Positions 7,091-15,094 of a stretch of DNA of 24,422 nucleotides are shown one piece after another (within the stretch, counting starts at the first letter, position 1; each line of letters begins with the position of its first letter). This DNA comes from an uncultured Prevotella sp. (GTDB taxonomy: Bacteria > Bacteroidota > Bacteroidia > Bacteroidales > Bacteroidaceae): contig UQWP01000055.1 in NCBI GenBank assembly GCA_900544825.1, forward strand, positions 1 to 24,422, written 5' to 3'. The translations under genes and the position numbers were made by a program. The notes under the pieces are model-generated. The model saw only the letters and a list, made by a program, of their open reading frames with translations. It was not told the origin of the DNA and ran no database searches.

Positions 7091-7909
7091 GTGAAAAGAA
7101 TATTTGATTATATTGTCATATTAGCATTTATCATGCTCTGTTCGGCTTGCGAGTTCAAGTTTAAGCTGAACGAGGAGGCTGACGCTGTCCCATTAACGGT
7201 GCAGCGCTACGACCGTCTGCAAAGCAGATACCTTACCACCGGTGATTTCTCTGCCCTTCAGCAGATGAATACCGACTATCCGATAGAAACCCGAACACTG
7301 ATTGAGAAGATGCTGCAGCTTGGCACCATTACCGACGCCAACATCAGTAACCGCTTCCTGATGTTCTATCAGGATTCCACGCTCCAGTCGCTTATCGCAG
7401 ATGCTGAGGCCATGTATGCGAACATGGACGACATCAACGATCAGCTGAAGAAGTCGTTCGGCCGTCTGCACGACTGGCTGCCAGAGCTTCAGCAGCCATA
7501 TTTCTATGCCCAGATCGGAGCGCTCGACCAGAGCATCGTGGTAGGTGAGCATTCAGTAGGTATTTCGCTGGATAAGTATCTGGGTCCGGAATATCCGCTC
7601 TACAAGAAATTCTATACAGCCCAGCAGCGTGCTTCTATGCAGCGCGAGTATATCGTGCCCGATTGCCTCACCTTCTATCTGCTGAGCGTCTATCCGATGA
7701 AGGATTTCGATACCCGTCCGCAGCTGGACCGCGACCTGCACATGGGCAAGATCATGTGGACCGTGAACAAGGCGTTGGGTAAGGATATCCTGGACACCAA
7801 GTATGTGAAGACCATCCAGGCTTATGTGAAGCGCAATCCGAGAATCACCGTCAAGGAACTGCTGGAAGACGAGGATTATTCGCCTATCGAAGCGCTGCAT
7901 AAGGACTAG
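7091..7909 (+). CDS. GldB-like lipoprotein
   Basis: Translation most likely starts at GTG 7091. This gives VKRIFDYIVILAFIMLCSAC, a lipoprotein signal with lipobox CSAC and the acylated Cys at residue 20; no ATG upstream is in frame. The 272-residue protein carries segments typical of the GldB family: LTVQRYDRL after the signal, YPLYKKFY, and GISLDKYLGPEYPLY followed by EYIVPDCL. GldB was defined as a lipoprotein needed for gliding in Flavobacterium, but homologues occur in non-gliding Bacteroidales, where the role is unknown. Its own promoter sits at 7032-7061. It precedes the DPP IV gene by 84 nt, with a long hairpin between. Confidence 0.7.
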   Translation: MKRIFDYIVILAFIMLCSACEFKFKLNEEADAVPLTVQRYDRLQSRYLTTGDFSALQQMNTDYPIETRTLIEKMLQLGTITDANISNRFLMFYQDSTLQSLIADAEAMYANMDDINDQLKKSFGRLHDWLPELQQPYFYAQIGALDQSIVVGEHSVGISLDKYLGPEYPLYKKFYTAQQRASMQREYIVPDCLTFYLLSVYPMKDFDTRPQLDRDLHMGKIMWTVNKALGKDILDTKYVKTIQAYVKRNPRITVKELLEDEDYSPIEALHKD

Positions 7910-7915
7910 ACAGCT

Positions 7916-7954
7916 GCAGCAGACTAATCTGCAGGACAAGGATTAGTCTGCTGC
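7916..7954 (+). other. 14-bp perfect intergenic hairpin
   Basis: GCAGCAGACTAATC (7916-7929) is exactly complementary to GATTAGTCTGCTGC (7941-7954) around an 11-nt loop. No T-run follows, so it is not a standard intrinsic terminator. It could stabilise, process or attenuate the mRNA between the GldB-like and peptidase genes. Confidence 0.7.
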
Positions 7955-7993
7955 TGGATGAAGCAGAAAAATCAAAAGCATTCAATATAATAC

Positions 7994-10183
7994 ATGAAAA
8001 GATTTTCAATTTTTGTTGCAACGATGATGATGGCATCAGTAATGCAGGCAGCTGAGAAGCTCGATTTGAAGTCGATTACTTCAGGTGCATTCTCTGCCTC
8101 ATACGTTACAGGAATCAACCCTATTGAGGGTACCGATCTCTATGCTTCCATCAGTTCTGATGGCAAGCAGGTAGTAAGTTATTCTTTCAAGACTGGCAAG
8201 CAGGTGGCTGTGCTCTTCGACGTAGAGGCTGCCAAGGCTCCGATGAAATCGGTAGAGGGCTACGTGATGAGTCCGGATGGCAAGAAGATGCTCGTCTTCA
8301 CCAAGAGCAAGGCAGTCTATCGCCGTTCGTTCAAGGCTGAGTACTTCATCTACGATATTGCCCGAAAGACCATCAAGAAGCTTTCTGAGGGCGAGAACCA
8401 GCAGGTGGCTACCTGGTCGCCTGATTCACGCCACATCGCCTTCGTCAAGGACAACAACATCTTCGTAACCGATGGCGAGAAGGAAGTGCAGGTTACCAAG
8501 GACGGAAAGTTCAATGAAGTAATCAATGGTATTCCCGACTGGGTGTATGAGGAGGAGTTTGCCTTCAACCGTGCCTTCGCCTGGAATGCTGACGGAACTT
8601 CACTCGGCTGGATCCGTTTCGACGAGAGCCACGTGAAGACCTATTCGCTCCAGCTCTTCGAGGGAGCCAAGCCTACCCGCAGCGAGTTCCACGATTATCC
8701 GGGAGAGTATTCCTACAAGTATCCTAAGGCAGGACAGGACAACTCCAAGGTGAGCCTATGGAGCTACGATATGAAGACGGGCAAGACCCTCTCACTGGAT
8801 GTTCCGGTAGATGCAGACGGCTACTATCCTCGCATCAAGACCACCCCTGACGCCAACAGTCTCATCGTCTATACGATGAACCGCCACCAGGACGACATGC
8901 GCCTCTACTCCGTGAATCCATTCACCGGCAAGAGCAAGCAGCTCATCCAGGAAAGCGTGCCTAAGTTCATCAAGGAAGAGGTGATGGAGAACAGCATCGT
9001 GGGCAAGAAGAACATCCTGCTCCCTAGCGACCGCGACGGCTACATGCACCTTTATCTCTATGATATGAACGGCAAGCTGATCCGCCAGGTAGAGAAGGGC
9101 AACTACGATGTTACCGCCATTTACGGCATGGATGAGAAGAGCGGCGACATCTACTTCCAGGCAGCCATGCTCAATGCACACGACCGCCAGGTTTATGTGG
9201 CTCACAAGAACGGCAAGGTGGAGCGACTCACTTCTCAGGAGGGGTCCAACTCGGCTTACTTCTCAGGCGATTACCGCTATTTCGTGAACAACTGGAGCAG
9301 CTATAGCCATCCATACGTTTATACCGTACGCAACAACAAGGGTAAGGTGATCAAGACCCTGGAGGACAACAAGAAGCTGCTGGAGAAGACCAAGCAGTAT
9401 GACTGGGGCAAGCGCGAGACCTTTACCTTCACTACATCAGAGGGCGTGAAGCTCGACGGATGGATGGTGAAGCCGGTAGATTTCGACGCCAGCAAGAAGT
9501 ATCCGGTCATCCTCTTCCAGTATTCCGGTCCGGGCAGCCAGCAGGTGCTCAATTCCTGGAGCACGGGAAGCATGGGTTCCGGTGGAGCCTTCGATTACTA
9601 TCTGGCTCAGGAGGGATTCATCGTGGCTTGTGTAGATGGCCGTGGAACCGGTGCCCGTGGTGCTGAGTTCGAGAAGTGCACCTATCTGCGCCTCGGCGAC
9701 CTGGAGTCAAAGGATCAGGTGGAGACAGCGCTCTATATGGGCAGCCTGCCATACGTGGATAAGGACAACATCGGTATCTGGGGATGGAGCTATGGTGGTT
9801 TCAATACCCTGATGAGTATGAGCGAAGGCCGCCCTGTGTTCAAGGCTGGTGTGGCAGTTGCGCCTCCTACCTGCTACCGCTTCTATGATACGGTCTATAC
9901 CGAGCGTTATATGCGTACTCCTCAGGAGAACGAGGATGGCTACAAGGTAAACCCAATCGAGCGTGCCGACAAGCAGCATGGTGCCTTGCTTATCTGCCAT
10001 GGACTGGCAGATGACAATGTTCATCCACAGAACACCTTCGAGTATTCTGAGGCATTGGTTCAGGCAGACAAGGATTTCAAGGAGCTTTGGTACACCAACC
10101 GCAATCACGGCATTTCGGGAGGTAATACCCGCAATCATCTCCTGCGCCAGATTACCAACTGGTTTAAGGATAAAATGAAATAA
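7994..10183 (+). CDS. Dipeptidyl peptidase IV-type serine protease (S9B)
   Basis: This 729-residue exported peptidase removes Xaa-Pro (or Xaa-Ala) dipeptides from peptide N-termini. A signal peptide (MKRFSIFVATMMMASVMQA) leads into the eight-bladed propeller domain (DPPIV_N, about 30-460). Its WVYEEEF segment contains the Glu pair that binds the free N-terminus. The alpha/beta-hydrolase domain follows, with nucleophile S599 in GWSYGGF, D673 in HGLADDNVH and H705 in NRNHGIS; the triad is complete. The length is normal for Bacteroidales DPP IV, and a prolyl-tripeptidyl variant cannot be excluded. No clear TAnnTTTG box lies in the 84-nt upstream gap, so cotranscription with the GldB-like gene is possible. 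It probably acts in the periplasm on dietary or host peptides. Confidence 0.93.
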   Translation: MKRFSIFVATMMMASVMQAAEKLDLKSITSGAFSASYVTGINPIEGTDLYASISSDGKQVVSYSFKTGKQVAVLFDVEAAKAPMKSVEGYVMSPDGKKMLVFTKSKAVYRRSFKAEYFIYDIARKTIKKLSEGENQQVATWSPDSRHIAFVKDNNIFVTDGEKEVQVTKDGKFNEVINGIPDWVYEEEFAFNRAFAWNADGTSLGWIRFDESHVKTYSLQLFEGAKPTRSEFHDYPGEYSYKYPKAGQDNSKVSLWSYDMKTGKTLSLDVPVDADGYYPRIKTTPDANSLIVYTMNRHQDDMRLYSVNPFTGKSKQLIQESVPKFIKEEVMENSIVGKKNILLPSDRDGYMHLYLYDMNGKLIRQVEKGNYDVTAIYGMDEKSGDIYFQAAMLNAHDRQVYVAHKNGKVERLTSQEGSNSAYFSGDYRYFVNNWSSYSHPYVYTVRNNKGKVIKTLEDNKKLLEKTKQYDWGKRETFTFTTSEGVKLDGWMVKPVDFDASKKYPVILFQYSGPGSQQVLNSWSTGSMGSGGAFDYYLAQEGFIVACVDGRGTGARGAEFEKCTYLRLGDLESKDQVETALYMGSLPYVDKDNIGIWGWSYGGFNTLMSMSEGRPVFKAGVAVAPPTCYRFYDTVYTERYMRTPQENEDGYKVNPIERADKQHGALLICHGLADDNVHPQNTFEYSEALVQADKDFKELWYTNRNHGISGGNTRNHLLRQITNWFKDKMK

Positions 10184-10210
10184 AGACATCAGGTTTATTC
10201 CATAAAAAAG

Positions 10211-10245
10211 GCCCCCGGAGGTTTCACAACTTCCGGGGGCTTATC
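10211..10245 (+). terminator. Terminator of the DPP IV gene, first of three related hairpins
   Basis: GCCCCCGGAG (10211-10220) pairs with TTCCGGGGGC (10231-10240), ten positions with a G-U next to the loop. It is preceded by an A-run and followed by TTATCTTTT. Confidence 0.85.
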
Positions 10246-10335
10246 TTTTCCAATAAAACTTTCATAAAAAAAGGCCCTCGGAGATTTCACAATTTTCGGG
10301 GGCTTTGCCCTTGGAGATTTCACAACTTCCAAGGC
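10211..10335. repeat. Three tandem imperfect copies of one hairpin
   Basis: Hairpins at 10211-10240, 10274-10303 and 10308-10335 share the same loop, GRTTTCACAAYTT, and stems of the form GCCCYYGGAG / TTCCRRGGGC. The loop is conserved and stem changes are partly compensated, so these look like copies of one element. A further unrelated hairpin (TCAGCGGT 10359-10366 / ACCGCTGA 10375-10382) follows. The array lies between the convergent peptidase and Lys/Ala-rich genes. Confidence 0.75.
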
Positions 10336-10446
10336 GCAGCAAACTTTTTACTAACCAATCAGCGGTAATCTAGAACCGCTGACGCCCTAAAAATAATTTA
10401 ATATGGGTATTAAATACCAATAAAATTAACTAAAAACACTTTTCCT

Positions 10447-11076
10447 TTATGCTTCAGCTTTTTTCTTAGCTTCCGCTTTCAGCTTCTTGGCTTCCGCCTT
10501 CTTCTGTTTCACTTCAGCTTTTCTCTGCTTCAGCTGGCTCTTCACTTCCGCTTTCTTCTGCTTCAGCTGAGCCTTTGCCTCCTTCTTTTCAGCCTTTCTT
10601 TCAGCCTTGGTCTTTGGCTCCTCCATGTCGCTTGGCTCTACCGCCTTGAACATGAACTTGCTCTCGTCGATGTTCTTCATCTGCCATGGAGTAGGGAGGT
10701 CCTTCGGCTTCTCGCCATTCTTCAGGCGCTTTGCCTTCGCCTGCTTGGTGTAGCGGTCGTGCAGCTTGGTCCATTTCTTCTCCGCCTTCTTGAAGTTGCG
10801 GTCGAAGATGACGATGCAGGTTCTCTTTGGCTCACCAATCTTCTCCAGGTATTCCTTCAGCTGCAGGGAGTAGTTCTCTCTGTTGTCCAGGAAGAGCTTC
10901 TTGTTAGTCAGATATACTGAATCAACTCTCTGCACGCTGGTCATATACACCGTAGAGTCGCTGAACGACGATGCGAAACCGAACATATATGCAGTTGTCG
11001 GATCATTCTTGGCGTGAGCCGTGAATGAAGAGATGGCTGCGATAGCCAGTGCTAATGCGATTTTTAAAACTTTCAT
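10447..11076 (-). CDS. Secreted Lys/Ala-rich protein, downstream of rpoD
   Basis: I do not recognise this 209-residue protein. It has a clear signal peptide (residues 1-22, ending FTAHA before KNDPTT) and a globular-looking middle (25-145) with short beta-like stretches such as STVYMTSVQRVDSVYL and CIVIFDRNFKKAEKKW. Its tail from about residue 153 is made of repeated KAE/KKAEAK units, strongly basic and helical. The tail could bind nucleic acid, acidic polymer or envelope. The gene starts 28 nt after the rpoD stop on the same strand with no promoter visible between, so it is probably cotranscribed with rpoD. Confidence 0.8.
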   Translation of the reverse strand: MKVLKIALALAIAAISSFTAHAKNDPTTAYMFGFASSFSDSTVYMTSVQRVDSVYLTNKKLFLDNRENYSLQLKEYLEKIGEPKRTCIVIFDRNFKKAEKKWTKLHDRYTKQAKAKRLKNGEKPKDLPTPWQMKNIDESKFMFKAVEPSDMEEPKTKAERKAEKKEAKAQLKQKKAEVKSQLKQRKAEVKQKKAEAKKLKAEAKKKAEA

Positions 11077-11104
11077 TTATTCCTTTCTATACTTATGTTT
11101 GCGC

Positions 11105-11968
11105 TTACTGTCCCAGATAGGATTTCAGCAGTTTATTCTTCGTGTTGTGTCTGAGTCGGCGCAGGGCTTTCTCCTTGATCTGCCTTACACGCTCCCTCGT
11201 CAGGTTGTACTTTTCACCTATCTCATCCAGGGTCATTTCCGGCGAACCGTCTATTCCGAAGAATGCTCTCAGCACCTTCTGCTCCTTGTCGGTGAGCAGC
11301 TTCAGTATGCGGCTTACCTCCGCCTTGAGCGATTCTATGGCGAGTTCCTTGTCGGTATTGGATGAGTCGCCAGCCAGGAAGTCGATCATGCTGCTGTCCT
11401 CGCCGTCGGCGATAGGCGCATCCATGCTCACGTGGCGTGAGTTCGCCTTCATGGCGTCTGCAATCTTGTCTTCGGGCAAATCCACACGCTCGGCAATCTC
11501 ATCCACGCTCGGTTTGCGCTCGTGTTCCTGCTCGAACTTGTTGAGTTCCCTTGCTATCTTGTTCACGCTACCCACCTGGTTGAGGGGGAGACGTACCAGT
11601 CTGCTCTGCTCAGCAATAGCCTGCAGAATGCTCTGTCTGATCCACCAAACGGCATACGAGATGAACTTGAAGCCGCGTGTTTCATCAAATTTTTCAGCAG
11701 CCTTGATAAGACCAACGTTTCCTTCGTTGATAAGGTCAGGTAAGCTGAGTCCCTGATTCTGATATTGCTTGGCAACAGATACCACGAATCTCAGGTTGGC
11801 TTTGGTCAATCTCTCCAGGGCTCTCTTATCTCCCTTTCTTATGCGCTGTGCGAGTTCCACTTCCTCATCGGTCGAGAGGAGCTCCTCGTGTCCAATTTCT
11901 TGGAGATATTTGTCCAACGATGCGCTTTCGCGATTCGTTATAGACTTTGAAATTTTCAGTTGTCTCAT
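11105..11968 (-). CDS. rpoD: Primary sigma factor RpoD (Bacteroidetes type)
   Basis: This 287-residue sigma-70 protein directs RNA polymerase to housekeeping promoters. Region 1.2 begins at LDKYLQEIG and ELLSTDEEVELAQRIRKGD. Region 2 holds LRFVVSVAKQYQNQGLSLPDLINEGNVGLIKAAEKFD and KFISYAVWWIRQSI. Region 3 follows (RLPLNQVGSVNKI), and region 4 ends with MTLDEIGEKYNLTRERVRQIKEKALRRL. Region 1.1 is absent, as is normal in Bacteroidetes, whose RpoD reads TTTG/TAnnTTTG promoters, the very boxes seen through this window. The start MRQLKISKSIT is the conserved family N-terminus. Promoter boxes lie 25-55 bp upstream. Confidence 0.95.
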   Translation of the reverse strand: MRQLKISKSITNRESASLDKYLQEIGHEELLSTDEEVELAQRIRKGDKRALERLTKANLRFVVSVAKQYQNQGLSLPDLINEGNVGLIKAAEKFDETRGFKFISYAVWWIRQSILQAIAEQSRLVRLPLNQVGSVNKIARELNKFEQEHERKPSVDEIAERVDLPEDKIADAMKANSRHVSMDAPIADGEDSSMIDFLAGDSSNTDKELAIESLKAEVSRILKLLTDKEQKVLRAFFGIDGSPEMTLDEIGEKYNLTRERVRQIKEKALRRLRHNTKNKLLKSYLGQ

Positions 11969-11992
11969 GGTAGCAATTTAATTTTGTAGATG

Positions 11993-12023
11993 CAAAAGTA
12001 CACTTTTTGTTTGAAAAAACAAA
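11993..12023 (-). promoter_or_regulatory. Promoter of rpoD
   Basis: On the minus strand the -7 box TACTTTTG occupies 11993-12000 and a TTTG -33 box occupies 12020-12023, spaced 19 bp. The box lies inside the T-rich tail of the htrA terminator, so htrA termination and rpoD initiation are packed together. Confidence 0.65.
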
Positions 12024-12024
12024 A

Positions 12025-12060
12025 AAAATAGCAGATATTTTTCAAAATACCTGCTATTTT
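12025..12060 (-). terminator. Terminator of htrA, reading toward rpoD
   Basis: Two 17-nt arms (12025-12041 and 12044-12060) are complementary at 16 of 17 positions. On the minus strand a T-rich tail follows (12007-12024). A second weaker hairpin, AGGGGGCTG/CAGCCCCTT at 12081-12120, precedes it. Confidence 0.8.
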
Positions 12061-12150
12061 GTCATTTTTTATCTTTTCAGAGGGGGCTGAGTTCTCTTTT
12101 CAGAGGTGTTCCAGCCCCTTCTTCCTTGAATCAACTTTTCCCCACAAGGA

Positions 12151-13614
12151 TTAGTCCTTCTGCAGTGGTACGGCGAAGTAAGCCTTCTTGCCTGTAGGCC
12201 ATACACCCTGGATGTAGAGCACAGGATCCTTGCTGGTAGAAGCACTCTTCACAGCCTTCTGCAGGTCGTCGAGCGATGTGATGTTGCTGTCGTTGATGCG
12301 CTGGATGATGAATCCGCGTGAAATGCCGGCATCCTTCAGGGCACCGCTGTTCACCTTCATCACCTCTACACCATACTTGATGCTGAGCTGGTTCTTCTGG
12401 CTCTCTGTAACAGGACGGAAGGTTCCACCGAGCACGTCGAGGTCAGCACTCTTGATCACTGAGGTGTTGCCCTGGGCATTCTTCAGGGTGATGGTCTTGG
12501 TGGTCTCCTTCTTGTTGCGCAGGTAGGTGATGCTCATCTTGTCGCCAGGGCGCTTGCCGTTGAGCGACTCCTGCAGCTCTGCCATCTTGGTCACCTTCTT
12601 GCCATCCACCTTGGTAATCACGTCGCCTTCCTTCAGTCCGGCAGCAGCACCGTTGCCGTCTTCATCTACCTTGGCGATATAGACACCCTCGTTGGTTCCC
12701 AGGTTCACGTCCTTGCCGTTCTCCTTCTGGGCATTGATGTAGTTGAGCACGTCGCTGCCCTGGATGCTCAGCATCACGCGCTGTACGCTTCCGTACTTCT
12801 TCAGGTCATCCACCACCTTGTTCATGATAGAGGTTGGGATGGCGAAACCGTAGCCTGAATAGGAACCGGTCTGAGAGTAGAGCATGGCATTGATGCCCAC
12901 CAGCTCGCCCTGGGTGTTGACGAGTGCACCGCCCGAGTTACCTGCGTTGATGGCAGCATCGGTCTGGATGAAGCTCTCCACGCCGTTGGCGCCGAGCGAA
13001 CGAGCCTTGGCAGAGATGATACCTGCGGTAACGGTGTTGTTGAGTCCGAATGGATTGCCCACTGCGATAACCCATTCACCCACCTTCACATTGTCGCTGT
13101 TGGCGATAGGCAGGGTAGGCAGGTTCTTGCCGTCCACCTTGATGAGGGCGAGGTCGGTGCTCTTGTCGGTACCGATGATGCGTGCAGAGTACTCGCGGTT
13201 GTCGTTCAGGGTCACGGTCAGCTCGTCTGCGCCTTCCACCACGTGGTTGTTGGTAACGATGTATCCGTCTGAGCTGATGATTACGCCCGAACCAGTAGCC
13301 TCTCTCTTAGGAGTCTGCACCTGCTGCTTGCGTGTGCCGCCCTGACCTGGATCACCGAAGAATCCGAATGGGTCGAAGAATCCGCCGAATGGGTCGCTCT
13401 GAACATCTACGGTCTTCACCTTCGAGTTCTGTACGTATTTAATATGTACCACGGCTGGCAGAGCCTTCTCTGCTGCGTAAGTGAGATTAACTGGTTGACC
13501 TGGTGCTTCTGCTGTTACAGCTGGTGAAGCGTTCACCTTCATGAAAGCACCTGTTGAGAATGCTAGCGAACCTACGCATAGCACTGCCATTACATAATTA
13601 GTTACCTTTTTCAT
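12151..13614 (-). CDS. Periplasmic serine protease Do/HtrA
   Basis: This 487-residue DegP/DegQ-type protease and chaperone degrades misfolded envelope proteins. An N-terminal signal (about 1-30, MKKVTNYVMAVLCVGSLAFS) leads into the trypsin-like domain with triad H124 (NNHVVEGAD), D154 (STDLALIKVD) and S227 (GNSGGAL). The DPFGGFFDPFGFFG loop (75-87) is the flexible LA-loop type insert. Two PDZ domains follow, about 270-375 (EGVYIAKVDEDGNGAAAGL) and 395-480 (GVEVMKVNSGALKDAGI). Full length and intact. Its own promoter is at 13736-13743, giving a leader of about 115 nt, and its terminator lies before rpoD. Envelope-stress control is expected from the family but not shown here. Confidence 0.94.
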   Translation of the reverse strand: MKKVTNYVMAVLCVGSLAFSTGAFMKVNASPAVTAEAPGQPVNLTYAAEKALPAVVHIKYVQNSKVKTVDVQSDPFGGFFDPFGFFGDPGQGGTRKQQVQTPKREATGSGVIISSDGYIVTNNHVVEGADELTVTLNDNREYSARIIGTDKSTDLALIKVDGKNLPTLPIANSDNVKVGEWVIAVGNPFGLNNTVTAGIISAKARSLGANGVESFIQTDAAINAGNSGGALVNTQGELVGINAMLYSQTGSYSGYGFAIPTSIMNKVVDDLKKYGSVQRVMLSIQGSDVLNYINAQKENGKDVNLGTNEGVYIAKVDEDGNGAAAGLKEGDVITKVDGKKVTKMAELQESLNGKRPGDKMSITYLRNKKETTKTITLKNAQGNTSVIKSADLDVLGGTFRPVTESQKNQLSIKYGVEVMKVNSGALKDAGISRGFIIQRINDSNITSLDDLQKAVKSASTSKDPVLYIQGVWPTGKKAYFAVPLQKD

Positions 13615-14052
13615 GTTTAATATCCTTTTTATTATTATTTCCTTTTTTATTGTTACGCCTAGCCATCAGCCAATTCTATGCCAAATCCCTTGGGTCTGCC
13701 AAATCTGTCAGCTTCTTGCCTCGGCTTTTCGGTTGCAAATATAGAGTCATTTTTTGATATACGTATAACTTTGAGTCATTTTTTATTCCGTTTTAACATT
13801 TAAAATTAACACTTTAACGGCTATTAAACAAGAATAGCGCTATTTTTACAATTATTTGCTACTTTTCTGAAAAATGATAGTTTTATATATAAAATTAAAA
13901 TCTCTTGATATGTAAACGAATGTAAACAAAACAAGGGAGAAAGATGACCGGAATGTCAGTCTTTCGGGATGAGAGAATGGTAAAATCATCCCCAAAAAGC
14001 GAAAAGAGTTTAAAAACTCAGAGAAATTGGCGGTTAAGTCGAACTTTTTTGC
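13615..14052. other. Intergenic region between htrA and the RNase P RNA gene
   Basis: The region holds the htrA leader and promoter, a pair of GAGTCATTTTTT direct repeats at 13744-13755 and 13773-13784 just upstream of the htrA -7 box, and a 12-bp palindrome AATAGCGCTATT at 13833-13844. It also has two close ATGTAAAC copies near 13910-13925. I see no gene; an open minus frame across 13852-14244 runs into the RNase P RNA and is not coding. Confidence 0.5.
13736..13743 (-). promoter_or_regulatory. -7 box TATATTTG for htrA
   Basis: A minus-strand TAnnTTTG box lies 122 bp upstream of the htrA ATG. No good TTTG -33 box is seen, and the GAGTCATTTTTT direct repeats occupy the spacer and upstream area, which could mean activator dependence. 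Confidence 0.5.
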
Positions 14053-14060
14053 TATCTTTG
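14027..14060 (+). promoter_or_regulatory. Promoter of the RNase P RNA gene
   Basis: The -33 box TTGG (14027-14030) and -7 box TATCTTTG (14053-14060) place transcription start at about 14066-14068, exactly where the terminal helix of the RNA begins. Confidence 0.75.
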
Positions 14061-14067
14061 CATTTCG

Positions 14068-14502
14068 AAAGCAGTGCTCCGGCTTGTCGCTGGCATTCTC
14101 TACTGGGGGGTGCGAGAGGAAAGTCCGGGCAGCGTAGGGCATCCCACTTCCGAAAATAGAAGCTATTGGTGACAGTAGGTGTCGGTAGAAGAAAATTACC
14201 GCCCGAAACTTATTCCGTAGCGAAGTCAGGCTCCGGCAGGGCATCGTGGTTTAGTGTCGGGTAAGGGTGAGAAGGTGGTGTAAGAGACCACCAGCTGGCG
14301 GGTGATCGCCAGGCTGTGCCATCTGGGAGCTGTAAGCTCATGTAAACCGCAGATTGAGGGCGGCTCGTCCGATTGCCTTCGGGCTACTGCGGAGGGTAGA
14401 GTGCTTGAGCCCAGGGGTGACTTTGGGACTAGATAAATGACAGGCGCCCGTATCGTTTCTAACGGTATGGGTACAGAACTCGGCTTATAGGGGCACTGCT
14501 TT
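14068..14502 (+). ncRNA. rnpB: RNase P RNA (RNA component of ribonuclease P)
   Basis: This is the catalytic RNA that trims 5' leaders from tRNA precursors. The universally conserved core GAGAGGAAAGTCCGGGC is at 14113-14129, and its distal partner ACAGAACTCGGCTTAT is at 14473-14488. The ends close by P1: AAAGCAGTGC at 14068-14077 against GCACTGCTTT at 14493-14502. The internal GGGTAAGGGTGAGAAGGTG and GAGGGCGGCTCGTCCG stretches fit the type A specificity and P-helix regions. The length of about 435 nt is slightly long but within range for Bacteroidetes. P1 is followed by a CTTTCTTTTAG pyrimidine run that may serve as the terminator tail. Ends are assigned from P1 and may be off by a few nt. Confidence 0.95.
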
Positions 14503-14538
14503 CTTTCTTTTAGTTCTTTCTGCATCCTAGATAGAATC

Positions 14539-14586
14539 AGGTATGGAAATTTTCTATATATAATAAGGTATGGAGATTATCTATAT
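14539..14586. repeat. 27-bp-spaced direct repeat
   Basis: AGGTATGGAAATTTTCTATAT (split: AGGTATGGAA / ATTTTCTATAT) at 14539-14559 recurs at 14566-14586 with two changes (19 of 21 identical). It lies between the RNase P RNA end and the membrane-protein gene at 14639, where no TAnnTTTG box is visible. Confidence 0.6.
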
Positions 14587-14638
14587 GGAGAATCATGTAG
14601 GGTGCGATGTTTCAAACCATTTAAAATAACCAGCAATT

Positions 14639-15073
14639 ATGAATCTTAGAGAACCGGAAAAGCAGATATTAGACGATTTCGAACATAAGGTAACCAACAA
14701 GATGCAGAAGTATGGCGATGAGCCTGACTTCCCTAAGTTGGAGAACTACGGACTTACCCGCATGGAGCTGGATGACTACCTCTTCGATAAGCAGGCCATC
14801 CTCGACATGGGCGGTTCCAAGCGCACGCAGCTCACGGTGGGCGGTTTCGTCACCGTTATCCCTGTATTGATCCTTTCCTGCTTCCCAGACAAGTCGCCTA
14901 TCTATGAGAACGGCAAGGCAATGACCACCATCATCGCCATCATCATCGGTCTGCTGCTCGCCTGCTTCTGCAAGGCATTGCTCCAGATGGTGATTCTCTA
15001 CCGTGTGAACAAGCACAAGGAAACGAAGATGGAGACCTTTATCAAGGCAGTACTCTTCTATGAAAAAAGATAA
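14639..15073 (+). CDS. Small membrane protein with two TM segments, unknown function
   Basis: I do not recognise this 144-residue protein. A hydrophilic charged N-terminus (1-64) is followed by two predicted membrane segments, about 66-82 (VGGFVTVIPVLILSCF) and 95-122 (MTTIIAIIIGLLLACFCKAL). A short basic C-terminus (YRVNKHKETKMETF) follows. By the positive-inside rule, both termini probably face the cytoplasm. It lies 21 nt before the DUF1232 gene on the same strand, so a two-gene unit of small membrane proteins is likely. The coding sequence has the same GC-rich codon style as the core genes. Confidence 0.8.
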   Translation: MNLREPEKQILDDFEHKVTNKMQKYGDEPDFPKLENYGLTRMELDDYLFDKQAILDMGGSKRTQLTVGGFVTVIPVLILSCFPDKSPIYENGKAMTTIIAIIIGLLLACFCKALLQMVILYRVNKHKETKMETFIKAVLFYEKR

Positions 15074-15094
15074 TAACTTTAAAGCATTGAAGAT

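Noticed and set aside
13852..14525. Open minus-strand frames of 130 and 99 codons near 14 kb
   Set aside because: They lie across the RNase P RNA gene and its promoter; conserved RNA motifs explain the sequence better than coding.
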